A stretch of DNA of 34,452 nt from Actinoplanes oryzae (lineage in GTDB: Bacteria; Actinomycetota; Actinomycetes; Mycobacteriales; Micromonosporaceae). Under the pieces are notes generated by a model, which saw nothing but the letters and a program-made list of their open reading frames with translations, searched no databases and was not told the origin of the DNA. Below, one piece after another: positions 15,005-23,117 of the stretch. The stretch lies in contig NZ_JAUQWH010000094.1 in assembly GCF_030757795.1 (NCBI RefSeq), positions 1-34,452 on the forward strand, in the 5' to 3' direction. A program made the position numbers and the translations under genes. Within the stretch, counting starts at the first letter, position 1. Each line of letters begins with the position of its first letter.

Positions 15005-15769
15005 ATGGAGCTGGACCCGGACAAACCGCACTCCGCCCGCATCTACGACCACATGCTCGGCGGTCACGACAACTTCCCGGCCGACCGGGCCGCCGCGGCC
15101 GCCGTCACCGCGCACTGGCCCCACCTGGGCGTCTCGATGCGCGCCAACCGCGACTGGATGGCCCGCCAGGCCCGCTTCGCCGCCGCCGAGCTGGGCATCC
15201 GCCAGTTTCTCGACGTCGGCTCGGGGCTGCCGACCGCCCCGAACATGCACGAGGTGGTGCAGGGGGTGCATCCCGCGTGCCGGGTGCTGTACGTCGACAA
15301 CGACCCGCTCGTGCTCGACCGCGGCCGCTCGGTCACCGGCGCCACCTACCTGGACGCGGACCTGCACGACCCGGAGGCGATCCTGGCGTCGCCGGAGTTC
15401 CGGGACACGATCGATCTCACCCGGCCGGTCGCGCTGAGCCTCATCGCGGTGCTGCAGTTCGTGACCGACGAGGACGAGGCGTCCAGCATCGTCGACCGGC
15501 TGCTGGCGCCCCTGCCCGCCGGCAGCACCCTGTCGATCTCCTCGGTCACGGACGAGACCGCCCCCGCGGAGGTCGCGGCGGGCGTCGCCGTGTACGCGGC
15601 CGGCGGCATCGGCATCCGGGTCCGCGACCGGGACGAGGTCACCGCCCTGTTCCGGGGCCTGCCGCTGCTCGACCCCGGGGTGGTGCTGGTCAACCGCTGG
15701 CGCCCGGAGAAAGAGGTGCCCGACGCGCACGTGCAGATGTACGGCGGCGTCGCCCGCAAGACCGCATGA
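15005..15769 (+). CDS. SAM-dependent methyltransferase of the DUF574 family
   Basis: A 254-residue protein of the actinomycete-specific S-adenosyl methyltransferase family (DUF574/Methyltransf_19). The N-terminal block DKPHSARIYDHMLGGHDNFP is diagnostic. RQFLDVGSGLPTAPNMHEVV holds the SAM-binding glycine motif, and RVLYVDNDPLVLDRGRS the acidic residue for the ribose. VALSLIAVLQFV is the usual fourth strand. The substrate of the family is unknown; genomes often carry many copies. The ATG at 15005 is used; in-frame GTG codons at 14975 and 14990 would extend it by ten or five residues, and no ribosome binding site settles this. Confidence 0.85.
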   Translation: MELDPDKPHSARIYDHMLGGHDNFPADRAAAAAVTAHWPHLGVSMRANRDWMARQARFAAAELGIRQFLDVGSGLPTAPNMHEVVQGVHPACRVLYVDNDPLVLDRGRSVTGATYLDADLHDPEAILASPEFRDTIDLTRPVALSLIAVLQFVTDEDEASSIVDRLLAPLPAGSTLSISSVTDETAPAEVAAGVAVYAAGGIGIRVRDRDEVTALFRGLPLLDPGVVLVNRWRPEKEVPDAHVQMYGGVARKTA

Positions 15770-15771
15770 GG

Positions 15772-15815
15772 CGGCCCGGCCGCATCCGTGACAGCGAGCG
15801 GAGGCGACCGGGCCG
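15772..15815. terminator. Nested stem-loop between convergent genes
   Basis: CGGCCCGG (15772-15779) pairs with CCGGGCCG (15808-15815), and directly inside it CCGC (15780-15783) pairs with GCGG (15798-15801). It sits between the convergent methyltransferase and Roadblock genes and is a plausible shared terminator. Confidence 0.45.
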
Positions 15816-15837
15816 GGTCCGGGGGGGCGGGTCGTGC

Positions 15838-16209
15838 TCAGACGTCGAGGTTCGACTCGATGCGCTTGAGCTGGTGCCGGGCCATCGCGAGGTTGGCGCG
15901 CGACTTGGCCAGGGCCAGGTAGAGGAACAGGCCCTCGCCCTGGCGGCCCTTGAGCGGGCGGATCAGGTGGTACTGGTTCTCGAGGGTGATCAGCATGTCC
16001 TCGATCCCCTCGCGGATGCCGAGCATCTCCATCGCGCGCAGCTTGGAGCGCACGACGTCGGTGTTACCCGCGGCCGCCACGGAGAGGTCGAACTCCTTGG
16101 TGCCCCCGGCGATGCCCAGCGCCATGCCGCTGGTGTAGTCGACGAGGGCGACGCCGATCGCGCCGTCGATCTGCATGGCGTCCTTGAGGGCGACGTCCAT
16201 CTCGGGCAT
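15838..16209 (-). CDS. Roadblock/LC7-like protein
   Basis: A 123-residue soluble protein with a Roadblock-like alpha/beta core: DGAIGVALVDYTSGMALGIA then FDLSVAAAGNTDVVRSKLRA and LITLENQYHLIRPL. In bacteria such proteins bind small Ras-like GTPases (MglB, or actinomycete conservon proteins). Here no GTPase or sensor kinase gene adjoins it, so it is an isolated copy. The ATG at 16209 follows GGAGGT (16223-16218) by eight bases, which decides against the longer frame from 16296. Fold assignment is good; the partner is unknown. Confidence 0.75.
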   Translation of the reverse strand: MPEMDVALKDAMQIDGAIGVALVDYTSGMALGIAGGTKEFDLSVAAAGNTDVVRSKLRAMEMLGIREGIEDMLITLENQYHLIRPLKGRQGEGLFLYLALAKSRANLAMARHQLKRIESNLDV

Positions 16210-16347
16210 GTGTGCGTACCTCCACCGGTCGGTTTCATGAGTGACCCACGCGTTGTGGGTCCCACTCTCCCGGGGAATGCATCCGACCGGTCGCACTGGC
16301 TGTGCGACCGGCGGGCATGGCGCACGTCACTCTGAACGGTTGACCTG

Positions 16348-18258
16348 TCAGCGCCAGGAATCCGACCACGTGGCCGAGCACGGGGAGGCCGCCGGTGTGG
16401 TACGCGAGCGGTTCGGATCGCTCTCCCAGACCACTGTGGAGCCCTCCTTCTTGATGTACTTGTACTGGATCGCGGTGCTGCCCGGCAGGGTCACCGTCGC
16501 CGTCCACACCGGATAGGAGGCGGAGGACAGAGCCACGGCGCCCGCCGGGTCCCAGTTGCCCAGCGCGGCCGTGTTCCCGGTGACGAACACGTTCTGGCCG
16601 AAGGTGGTCGTCACGTTCGCGGCGAAGGACACCGCAGCGGTCGTACACGTGCCGGGCGGGTTGGTCGAGCCGGTGCCGCGGGCGTTGATGTGCAGCGCGA
16701 GCGCGGAGTTCGCCGCCACGGTCGCGGTCACCTGCCCGGTGCTGCCGACGGTGTACGCCGGCCCGCTGCACGTGCCGTTGCTGAAGTCCCCGGCCATGAC
16801 GTCGCAGTAGGTCCCGGCCGGCAGCGAGGTCTGGAAGGTCCGGGTCAGCGCGCTCGACGAGCGGTTGAACGCCACGTACGCGGCGCTGCCCCGGCCGAAC
16901 GCGATCTGGTTGGACCCGTTGCTCCACCAGTTCGTCACCGCGGCGCCCGCGGCGGCGTTGCGCAGGCCGACCATGTTCGCCGTGGTCCGCGACCGGTGCT
17001 CGCACTGCCAGCCGGTGCCGCAGCTGACGGCCGAGGTGGTGCCGTTGGCGGAGGCCGGCGGCCCCTGGTCGGGTCCGGAGAAGGTGAAGCTGGACATCAC
17101 CTGCGGGACGCCGTACGGGTAGGCGACCATGAACGCCTCGGCGAGCGCGTAGCTCGCCCCGTCCTTGTAGGTCAGCTTCGCCCGGCCGTTGCGCTGGGTG
17201 TCGTGGTTGTCGATGAAGCTGACGGCGTCACCCGAGCCCAGCCGCATCTGCCCCGCCAGCCCGTTCAGGCCCGACAGGTTCGCGTCGCGGAAGGCGTTGC
17301 CGACCACGTCGCCGTAGCGGAACTCGGTGACATCGCCGATGCCCGCGTACTCCTCGGGCGTCGGCTCGCCGGTGCCGCCCTCGATGACCTCGGAGAACAC
17401 GTACGGGTCGCCGCTGACCGGATCCACGATCGCGGCCAGGTCGGCGGCGGGCAGGTGCTTGGCGGCGTCCACCCGGAAGCCGTCGACACCCAGTGACACC
17501 AGATCGTTGAGATACGCCGTCAGCTTCCCCCGCACGTACGACGACTCGGTCGCGAGATCGGACAGGTCGACCAGCTCGCAGTTCTGGATCTCCCAGCGGT
17601 CGGACCAGTTGACGATGTCATCCGTGCCGTTGCGCCCGCAGTGGTGGAAGTCGTTCGTGCCGTACGGCACCGCCGGGTACGCATAGTGCGAGTACGTGGA
17701 TCCGCCGCTGCCCGTCCCCGTCGAGGCGCCGCCCGCCATGTGGTTGACGACGGCGTCGACGTAGATCTTCACGCCCGCCGCGTGACAGGTGGACACCATG
17801 GCGGCGAACGCGTTCCGGTCGCCGCGGCGGGTGGTCAGCTGATAGCTCACGGGCTGGTAGTCCTGCCACCACGGGTAACCCTGGCCGGGCAGCACCACGT
17901 GCTCCTGCGGCGGGGACACCTGCACGCCGCCGAAGCCCTTGGGGCCGAGCACGTTGGTGCACTCGGTGGCAACAGAGGCCCACGGCCACTCGAAGAGGTG
18001 GACGATCACGTCCTTGGCGCCGGGCGAGGCGGGCGACAAAGCGCTTGCCGAGCCGAGGGAAGCGGTGCCGAGGGTGGCGGTGCTGGTGGAAGCGGCGCCG
18101 AGGGAGCCGGCGCGCTGCGAGGCGGGCGGCGCCGCCGCGGCTGCCTCGGAGCCGGTCGTGGCGGCCCGGGACTCGGTCGCGTGGGCGAGGCCGGCGACGG
18201 ACATCCCGACGGCGAGCAGGGCGGCCGCCGCGGTGGCGGCGACCTTCCGGGTACGCAT
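16348..18258 (-). CDS. Secreted alpha-amylase (GH13) with C-terminal starch-binding domain (CBM20)
   Basis: A 636-residue exported enzyme that hydrolyses internal alpha-1,4 bonds of starch. A signal peptide ends near residue 32, followed by an unusual Ala/Ser/Thr/Gly-rich stretch of about 45 residues. The GH13 barrel begins at KDVIVHLFEWPW. Catalytic residues are nucleophile Asp264 (GFRVDAAKH), acid/base Glu290 (VFSEVIE) and Asp353 (FIDNHDTQ). A beta-sandwich domain follows, and the last 100 residues (FGQNVFVTGNTAALGNWDP, IQYKYIKKEGSTVVWESDPN) are CBM20. AGGAGG stands before the ATG. The promoter and LacI-type operator upstream, and the adjacent LacI gene, indicate local repression relieved by a maltooligosaccharide. 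Confidence 0.95.
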   Translation of the reverse strand: MRTRKVAATAAAALLAVGMSVAGLAHATESRAATTGSEAAAAAPPASQRAGSLGAASTSTATLGTASLGSASALSPASPGAKDVIVHLFEWPWASVATECTNVLGPKGFGGVQVSPPQEHVVLPGQGYPWWQDYQPVSYQLTTRRGDRNAFAAMVSTCHAAGVKIYVDAVVNHMAGGASTGTGSGGSTYSHYAYPAVPYGTNDFHHCGRNGTDDIVNWSDRWEIQNCELVDLSDLATESSYVRGKLTAYLNDLVSLGVDGFRVDAAKHLPAADLAAIVDPVSGDPYVFSEVIEGGTGEPTPEEYAGIGDVTEFRYGDVVGNAFRDANLSGLNGLAGQMRLGSGDAVSFIDNHDTQRNGRAKLTYKDGASYALAEAFMVAYPYGVPQVMSSFTFSGPDQGPPASANGTTSAVSCGTGWQCEHRSRTTANMVGLRNAAAGAAVTNWWSNGSNQIAFGRGSAAYVAFNRSSSALTRTFQTSLPAGTYCDVMAGDFSNGTCSGPAYTVGSTGQVTATVAANSALALHINARGTGSTNPPGTCTTAAVSFAANVTTTFGQNVFVTGNTAALGNWDPAGAVALSSASYPVWTATVTLPGSTAIQYKYIKKEGSTVVWESDPNRSRTTPAASPCSATWSDSWR

Positions 18259-18286
18259 GGAAGCCTCCTGGGGGGAGCGGGGAAGT

Positions 18287-18306
18287 CCTGAAACTTCTTG
18301 CGCAAG
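18287..18306 (-). promoter_or_regulatory. LacI-type operator of the amylase gene
   Basis: The 16 bases CCTGAAACTTCTTGCG (18287-18302) recur exactly at 19759-19774 before the regulator gene. Here they run into the perfect palindrome CTTGCGCAAG (18297-18306), with the central CG step typical of LacI-family operators. The predicted transcription start is about 18308, so bound protein would block the promoter. Confidence 0.7.
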
Positions 18307-18314
18307 TGCCCGGA

Positions 18315-18343
18315 AAGTTAGCAGCGTGTTTCACTCCCGTAAA
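18315..18343 (-). promoter_or_regulatory. Predicted promoter of the amylase gene
   Basis: On the minus strand TTTACG (18343-18338) and TAACTT (18320-18315) are 17 bases apart. The predicted start point near 18308 is immediately upstream of the operator palindrome. Confidence 0.6.
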
Positions 18344-18607
18344 GCGACGGGCCTCGATGGCGCCGATCGATTCGCGGCTATGGCCCGATTTTTCTTGCAG
18401 CGAAGAAGATCTCGCGCCGGGTGTGTCGCGGGAAAGACGCTGCTCGCCCGGCTGCCCGGCGGCGGCGCGGGGGGCAACGACTTTCAAAGATCACGTGCGG
18501 CCCGGAGGGCAGCGGCGCCCGATCGTGAACGGCCGGATTCGCCCCGGCGGGGGCCGCGGACAGGCCCCGGCCGGCCGGTCGCAGGGGTCGCGGACGGCCA
18601 GGCCGAC

Positions 18608-18711
18608 GGGAGGGTGCGGTCGGTCAGGCCGAGGGGAGGGTGCGGTCGGTCAGGCCGAGGGGAGGGTGCGGTCGGTCAGGCCGAGGGGAAGGGGCGGTCG
18701 GTCAGGCCACG
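18608..18711. repeat. 26-base tandem repeat, four units
   Basis: Three identical units (18608-18633, 18634-18659, 18660-18685) beginning GGGAGGGTGCGGTCGG, and a fourth diverged unit (18686-18711). The stop codon and last codons of the LacI-type gene lie inside unit four. A weaker partial unit precedes the array. There are no spacers, so it is not a CRISPR array. Confidence 0.9.
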
Positions 18712-19742
18712 GGGGACGCGACCTTCTCGTGCCTGAGGACCGCGGTGGAGCCGCGCACGACCAGCTCGGGACTGAACACGTACTCGGAATGGGGTGCGCC
18801 GTGGCCGTTGATCTCGTCGACGAGCTGGCGGATGGCGGCGTTGGCCATGGCCGCGACCGGCTGGCGCACCGTGGTCAGCGGCGGGTCCGTGAAGGCGATC
18901 AGCGGCGAGTCGTCGTAGCCGATCACCGACACGTCGCGCGGCACCGACAGGCCCCGCCGGCGGGCGGCGCGGATGGCGCCCAGGGCCATGAGGTCGGAGC
19001 CGCAGACGATGCCGGTGGCGCCGCGGGCCAGCAGCTGCCCGGCCGCCACCTCGCCGCCCTCGACCCCGAACAGCGTCAGCGCCACGAGCTCGTCCAGCTC
19101 GCTGTCGGGCACGTCGAGCTCGCGCCGCATGGCCGCCCGGTAGCCCGCGAGCTTGCGCTGGACGTTGAGGAAGCGGTCCGGCCCGGAGACGAAGCCGATG
19201 CGCCGGTGCCCGAGCGCCACCAGGTGACTGACGGCCAGCTCGCCGGCCAGCCGGTCGTCGGCGGAGATGAAGGGGGCGTCGAGATCGTCCGCGTACCCGT
19301 TGATCAGCACGATGGGCATGGGGCGCTGCACCAGGCGGCGGTAGCGCTCGCGGTCCGCGGTGGTGTCGGCGTGCAGCCCGGACACGAAGACGATGCCGGA
19401 CACCTGCCTGTCCAGCAGCATCTCGACGTATTCGTCCTCGGTCACGCCGCCCGGCGTCTGCGTGCACAGCACCGGCGTGAAGCCGGACTGGGAGAGCGCT
19501 GTCTCGATCGTCTGCGCGAACGCCGGGAAGATCGGGTTCTCCAGCTCCGGCACGATCAGCCCGACCAGCCCGGCACTGCGCTTGCGCAGCCGCTCCGGGC
19601 GCTCGTAGCCGAGCACGTCGAGCGCGGTCAGCACCGCCTGCCGGGTGTCGGCGGAGACGCCGGGCCGGTCGTTGAGCACCCGCGACACCGTCGCCTCGCT
19701 GACCTCGGCCTGGCGCGCGATGTCGGAGAGTCGTGCACGCAT
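18702..19742 (-). CDS. LacI-family transcriptional regulator of the amylase locus
   Basis: A 346-residue repressor. The N-terminal helix-turn-helix and hinge are RLSDIARQAEVSEATVSRVL to RPERLRKRSAG. The periplasmic-binding-like sensor domain follows (GLIVPELENPIFPAFAQTIE, GIVFVSGLHAD, GHRRIGFVSGPD, DVSVIGYDDSPLIAFTDPPL, VRQP), complete and of normal length. I use the ATG at 19742 (MRARLSDIA); the frame extends 21 codons further but through the operator. It is oriented towards the amylase gene, and both have the same 16-base upstream motif, so it probably represses both. By family and context it resembles the maltose/amylase regulators of streptomycetes; the effector is inferred. Confidence 0.92.
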   Translation of the reverse strand: MRARLSDIARQAEVSEATVSRVLNDRPGVSADTRQAVLTALDVLGYERPERLRKRSAGLVGLIVPELENPIFPAFAQTIETALSQSGFTPVLCTQTPGGVTEDEYVEMLLDRQVSGIVFVSGLHADTTADRERYRRLVQRPMPIVLINGYADDLDAPFISADDRLAGELAVSHLVALGHRRIGFVSGPDRFLNVQRKLAGYRAAMRRELDVPDSELDELVALTLFGVEGGEVAAGQLLARGATGIVCGSDLMALGAIRAARRRGLSVPRDVSVIGYDDSPLIAFTDPPLTTVRQPVAAMANAAIRQLVDEINGHGAPHSEYVFSPELVVRGSTAVLRHEKVASPVA

Positions 19743-19749
19743 GGGCGTC

Positions 19750-19774
19750 ACTGTAGACCCTGAAACTTCTTGCG
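19750..19774 (-). promoter_or_regulatory. Promoter and operator of the LacI-type regulator gene
   Basis: The shared motif CCTGAAACTTCTTGCG (19759-19774) lies directly upstream of a minus-strand -10 box TACAGT (19755-19750), which ends seven bases before the ATG. This predicts a leaderless, autoregulated transcript. No good -35 box is visible. A related inverted pair, TTGCG and CGCAA, flanks the GGTACC at 19775-19780. Confidence 0.6.
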
Positions 19775-19827
19775 GGTACCGCGCAATTTCGGTCACGTCC
19801 TGCAAGCCCGGGGGCGCCGGAGCCCCG

Positions 19828-21207
19828 TCATTCCGCCGGCGACGCGACCGTCAGCGCGTTGACGCCGCTCACTGCGTCGACCTCGAGCCGGTCCGGCTCG
19901 TCGGCCCACGCCGACGAAGTGAACGTCCGTCCCGCGGCGACCCCGGAGTGGGTCTCCCCGTCCAGCACGACCTGCCCGGCGCCCCGGGCCACGGTCACGC
20001 GCGTGGGCACGGCACCCGCCGCCCGTACGTCCAGGAGGTTGACGCCGCCCGACATCCGCACCGTCAGCGTCCCGTCCGGCCGCGGCAGCACCAGGTCGAT
20101 CCGGCTCGCGCCCCCGCTCAGCTCGACGCCGGCCACCCGCCCGGCGCTCAGGTCGATCGTCCCGCGGTCCGTCCCGCCGGCCACCCGCAGGTCCCAGCGC
20201 ACCTGGTCGCTCAGCGTGACCTCCACCGCCTCGGCCGGCCCGTCGAACCGCAGCTGCACCCGCCCGTCGCGCTCGGCCACCCGGGGCACGGCCGGCCCGC
20301 CCGCCGGCGTCGCGACCTGGTACAACCCGTCGCCCAGATCGGCCGTGCGCACCTGCACGGTCCGGGCGCCGTCCAGCAGGTCGAACCGCGCGACGGTACG
20401 CCCATCGCGCGCGCCCGTGGCCACGTGCTCGCTACCGCGCCCGGCCGGTGCCGCGGGCTCGGTGCCGCGCTCGGCCGGGTCCGCGGGCTCGGTGCCGCGC
20501 TCGGCCGGCGCCGCGGGCTTGCCGCCGGCGGCCACCGGGGGCGTCCAGCGCTGGTCCGTCTCGGCGGCCTCGGAGTCCCGGCCCACCGCCAGCACCGTCA
20601 CACCGGTCAGGACCAGGGCGACCGCCGCGACGGCCGCGCCCACCAGCCAGCGCGGCCCGGGCGCCCCGGAGGGCACGATGTCGTCGGCAGGCGTAGCCAC
20701 GATGTTCTCGGCAGGCTTGGCGGAGGGCGGTTCGGCGGGAGGGAAAGCGCTCTCTCGGGGCGCGGCCGAGTCCCAGTCCATCGCGGGTGCGGACGGCTCC
20801 GGCCGGTGCAGCGGCATGGCGATCGAGCGCGCCCCCACCGGACCCTCGGGCTCCGGCGGAAGATCCGGAAACCCGGGCACCAGAGACTCGAAAGCCTCGG
20901 ACGAAACTGGCGTCTCGGAGGAAACCGGCGGCGCTGATGAGGCCAGCGGCTCGGAGGACACCGGCGGCTCGGATGACACCGGCGGCTCGGGTGGAGCCGG
21001 CGCCTCGGGGGAGACGGGCGAGGTGTCCGGCGACGAGCTCCGGGTCAGCGCGAGCGACAGCGCCGCCCCGGCCAGGGTGTTGCGGTTCCACGCGGGCGTC
21101 GCGTCGCCGCGGACGAGCGGCAGCTCCTGCGTCGGCTCCTCCGAGGGCAGGGGCGTGCCCGGTGCGGGCCAGTCGGGCGGGACAACGGGGTCGGCGTCGC
21201 GCGGCAT
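19828..21207 (-). CDS. Proline-rich single-pass membrane protein with an exported beta-rich domain
   Basis: A 459-residue protein of unknown function. Residues 1-186 are acidic, proline- and serine-rich, with repeats such as PVSSEPPVSSEP, and should be cytoplasmic. Residues 187-209 (WLVGAAVAAVALVLTGVTVL) are one membrane helix. After a linker of three 10-residue repeats (PAERGTEPA type), about 200 residues of short alternating strands (GRVQLRFDGPAEAVEVTLSD, GTIDLSAGRVAGVELSGGAS) look like a beta-helix similar to DUF4097 adhesin-like or LiaF-like domains. The ATG at 21207 follows GGAGG. It is on the same strand as lacI, 85 bases upstream. No enzyme motif; surface sensing or anchoring is only a guess. 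Confidence 0.7.
   Translation of the reverse strand: MPRDADPVVPPDWPAPGTPLPSEEPTQELPLVRGDATPAWNRNTLAGAALSLALTRSSSPDTSPVSPEAPAPPEPPVSSEPPVSSEPLASSAPPVSSETPVSSEAFESLVPGFPDLPPEPEGPVGARSIAMPLHRPEPSAPAMDWDSAAPRESAFPPAEPPSAKPAENIVATPADDIVPSGAPGPRWLVGAAVAAVALVLTGVTVLAVGRDSEAAETDQRWTPPVAAGGKPAAPAERGTEPADPAERGTEPAAPAGRGSEHVATGARDGRTVARFDLLDGARTVQVRTADLGDGLYQVATPAGGPAVPRVAERDGRVQLRFDGPAEAVEVTLSDQVRWDLRVAGGTDRGTIDLSAGRVAGVELSGGASRIDLVLPRPDGTLTVRMSGGVNLLDVRAAGAVPTRVTVARGAGQVVLDGETHSGVAAGRTFTSSAWADEPDRLEVDAVSGVNALTVASPAE
20431..20520 (-). repeat. Three 30-base in-frame repeats in the membrane protein gene
   Basis: Units 20431-20460, 20461-20490 and 20491-20520 are near-identical and encode a Pro/Ala/Glu/Arg/Gly/Thr linker of 10 residues per unit just outside the membrane. 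Confidence 0.85.
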
Positions 21208-21296
21208 GTCGCCTCCGGTTCGGAGTCTTCGGGTCCATGCACTGGTACGGACGAAACGCCCGCCCGGATCGACATGTGTCCCAAGAGACCCGGCAC

Positions 21297-21333
21297 GGCG
21301 GCGCCGGGGGAGGAGAGAAACCCCGGCGCCGCC
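21297..21333 (-). terminator. Strong stem-loop after the GH3 gene
   Basis: GGCGGCGCCGGGG (21297-21309) pairs perfectly with 21321-21333 around an 11-base loop. It lies 12 bases after the stop of the GH3 gene and probably ends the MFS-GH3 transcript. Confidence 0.7.
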
Positions 21334-21345
21334 CCTCCCTGCCCC

Positions 21346-23106
21346 TCAGGAAAGCCGCAGGCCGTGCAGGTACGGATACAGCGGCGCGGCCGTGTCGTTC
21401 GGCACGTCCTCCCGCGACGCCGCTACCGCCGCCATCGACGACGGCAGCTCGAACGGCAGCCGGCCCGTCGCCGGCGCCCGCCCGAACAGCACGTCCAGCA
21501 GCGCCTCGTCGCCGGTGCCGAACGTGCCGGTCAGCCCCGCCACGCGGGAGTCCAGTGCCGTGAGGATCGCCGGGCGGTCCAGCATCACGTCCACGACCGT
21601 CGGGACGGTGTCCGCGGTGGCCAGGACGGGAGCCAGCTCCTCGGCGGTGTAGTCCAGGCGCCCGGCGTGGAAGAACGCCTCGAAACCGCCGCCCCGCGGC
21701 TCGTAGGGCGCCGCCCGCCGCACGATCGCCACGTCCGCGTCGGCGGCGGTGTCGACGACCTTGGCGTACCGGGCGGCGACGACGGGGTCCACCCCGTCGA
21801 CGTAGAGCCGGACGCCCTCGGCGAGCGGCAGCAGCCCGTCGTTGCGCAGGACCACGACCGACTTGCGCTGGGCGTCGAGGCCGGCGTCGAGGAAGGTACG
21901 GGTGCCGACCGTGGTCGCGACGGCGCCGGCGTCCACGTACCGGCGGTCGTCGAAGAGGCCGAGGCGGAACTTGTCGCGCAGGATCCGGCGTACGGAAAGG
22001 TCGATCCGGGCGGGCGAGATCCGGCCGGACTCGACGAGCGAGACGATCAGCTCGGGGCACTGCTCGCCGCCGAGCTGGTCGGCGCCGGCGTCGAGGATCT
22101 TCGCGACGCGCTCGAGGCGGCTCAGGTGCTCGACGCCCCAGGCGCGGGCGGCCAGCGGGGCGCCCATCACGTTGTCGGCGTCGGTGACCAGGCCCCAGTC
22201 GGTGCAGACCACGCCGTCGAAGCCGTACCGCTCGCGCAGCAGCCCCTGCACCACGCCGGCGTTGAAGCTGAAGCCCACCTCCTCGAAGGACGTGCCCACC
22301 GGCATGCCGTAGTAGGGCATGACCTGCGCGACGCCCGCCTCGAACGCGGCCTCGAACGGCTTGAGGTGGTAGTCCCACATGCCGCCGGGGTAGACCTGCT
22401 CCCGGCCGTAGGGGAAGTGGGCGTCCTCGCCGTTCATCTGCGGGCCGGCGCCGGGGAAGTGCTTGACCATCGCCGCGACGCTGTCCCGGCCCAGCTCGGA
22501 TCCCTGCAGGCCGAGCACGTACTCACGGATGAGCCCGGCGACGACGTCGGCGTCGGAGCCGAGCGTGCCGGAGGTGCGCGCCCAGCGCGGCTCGGTCGCC
22601 AGGTCGGCCATCGGGTGCAGGGCGACGCGGATGCCGGTGGCCAGGTACTCCTGCCGGACAGTGTCGGCGAAGCGGCGCATCACGGCGGGGTCCTGGATCG
22701 CCCCGAAGCCGATCGGCTCGGGCCACAGCGAGAAGCCCGCGGCGGCCGCGCTGGTCGCCGGGTTGTCCAGCACGCCGTGGCGCGGATCCGTGGACACGGT
22801 CACCGGGATCCGCAGGCGGGTGCTCGCGGCCAGCTCCTGGATCCGGTTGTGCCAGGCGGCGATCAGCGCGGGCGGGGTCGGTCCCAGGGTCAGGATGTTG
22901 ACGTGGTTGATCAGCTTGCCGGTGACCAGGTCGCTGGTCGACTCGAACATGCCGCCGGCCGCCTCCGGCTCGTACAGGGTGCCGTCGGGGTTGACCGCCG
23001 CCATGGTGTGGAACATCAGGCCGGCCTTCTCCTCGAGGGTGAGGCGGCCCAGCAGATCGGTGACGCGCTCGTCGATGGGGAGCTGCGGATCTTCGTACGG
23101 GAACAT
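21346..23106 (-). CDS. Glycoside hydrolase family 3 (beta-glucosidase-like), cytoplasmic
   Basis: A 586-residue GH3 enzyme without a signal peptide. VTDLLGRLTLEEKAGLMFHT is the standard start, VTVSTDPRHGV and MVKHFPG (Lys215, His216) line the sugar site, and the nucleophile is Asp303 in GVVCTDWGL. The second, alpha/beta sandwich domain continues from SVVVLRNDGLLPL. There is no fibronectin-type third domain, so it is on the short side for beta-glucosidases. The ATG at 23106 lies 12 bases after the MFS stop, so both are one operon, and imported oligosaccharide or glycoside is probably split inside the cell. Exact linkage specificity is not readable. The very long upstream extension of this frame is an antisense shadow. 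Confidence 0.9.
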   Translation of the reverse strand: MFPYEDPQLPIDERVTDLLGRLTLEEKAGLMFHTMAAVNPDGTLYEPEAAGGMFESTSDLVTGKLINHVNILTLGPTPPALIAAWHNRIQELAASTRLRIPVTVSTDPRHGVLDNPATSAAAAGFSLWPEPIGFGAIQDPAVMRRFADTVRQEYLATGIRVALHPMADLATEPRWARTSGTLGSDADVVAGLIREYVLGLQGSELGRDSVAAMVKHFPGAGPQMNGEDAHFPYGREQVYPGGMWDYHLKPFEAAFEAGVAQVMPYYGMPVGTSFEEVGFSFNAGVVQGLLRERYGFDGVVCTDWGLVTDADNVMGAPLAARAWGVEHLSRLERVAKILDAGADQLGGEQCPELIVSLVESGRISPARIDLSVRRILRDKFRLGLFDDRRYVDAGAVATTVGTRTFLDAGLDAQRKSVVVLRNDGLLPLAEGVRLYVDGVDPVVAARYAKVVDTAADADVAIVRRAAPYEPRGGGFEAFFHAGRLDYTAEELAPVLATADTVPTVVDVMLDRPAILTALDSRVAGLTGTFGTGDEALLDVLFGRAPATGRLPFELPSSMAAVAASREDVPNDTAAPLYPYLHGLRLS

Positions 23107-23117
23107 GGGGGAACCTT

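Larger units (their letters stand above)
18259..18701. other. Gap between amylase and LacI-type regulator genes
   Basis: These 443 bases hold the amylase ribosome binding site, operator and promoter (to 18343) and, from 18608, a 26-base tandem repeat array. Bases 18344-18607 contain no gene that I can support; the open frames have no family resemblance, and I see no further structure. Confidence 0.5.

Noticed and set aside
18608..18711. Possible CRISPR array
   Set aside because: The 26-base units abut directly with no spacers, and there are no cas genes.
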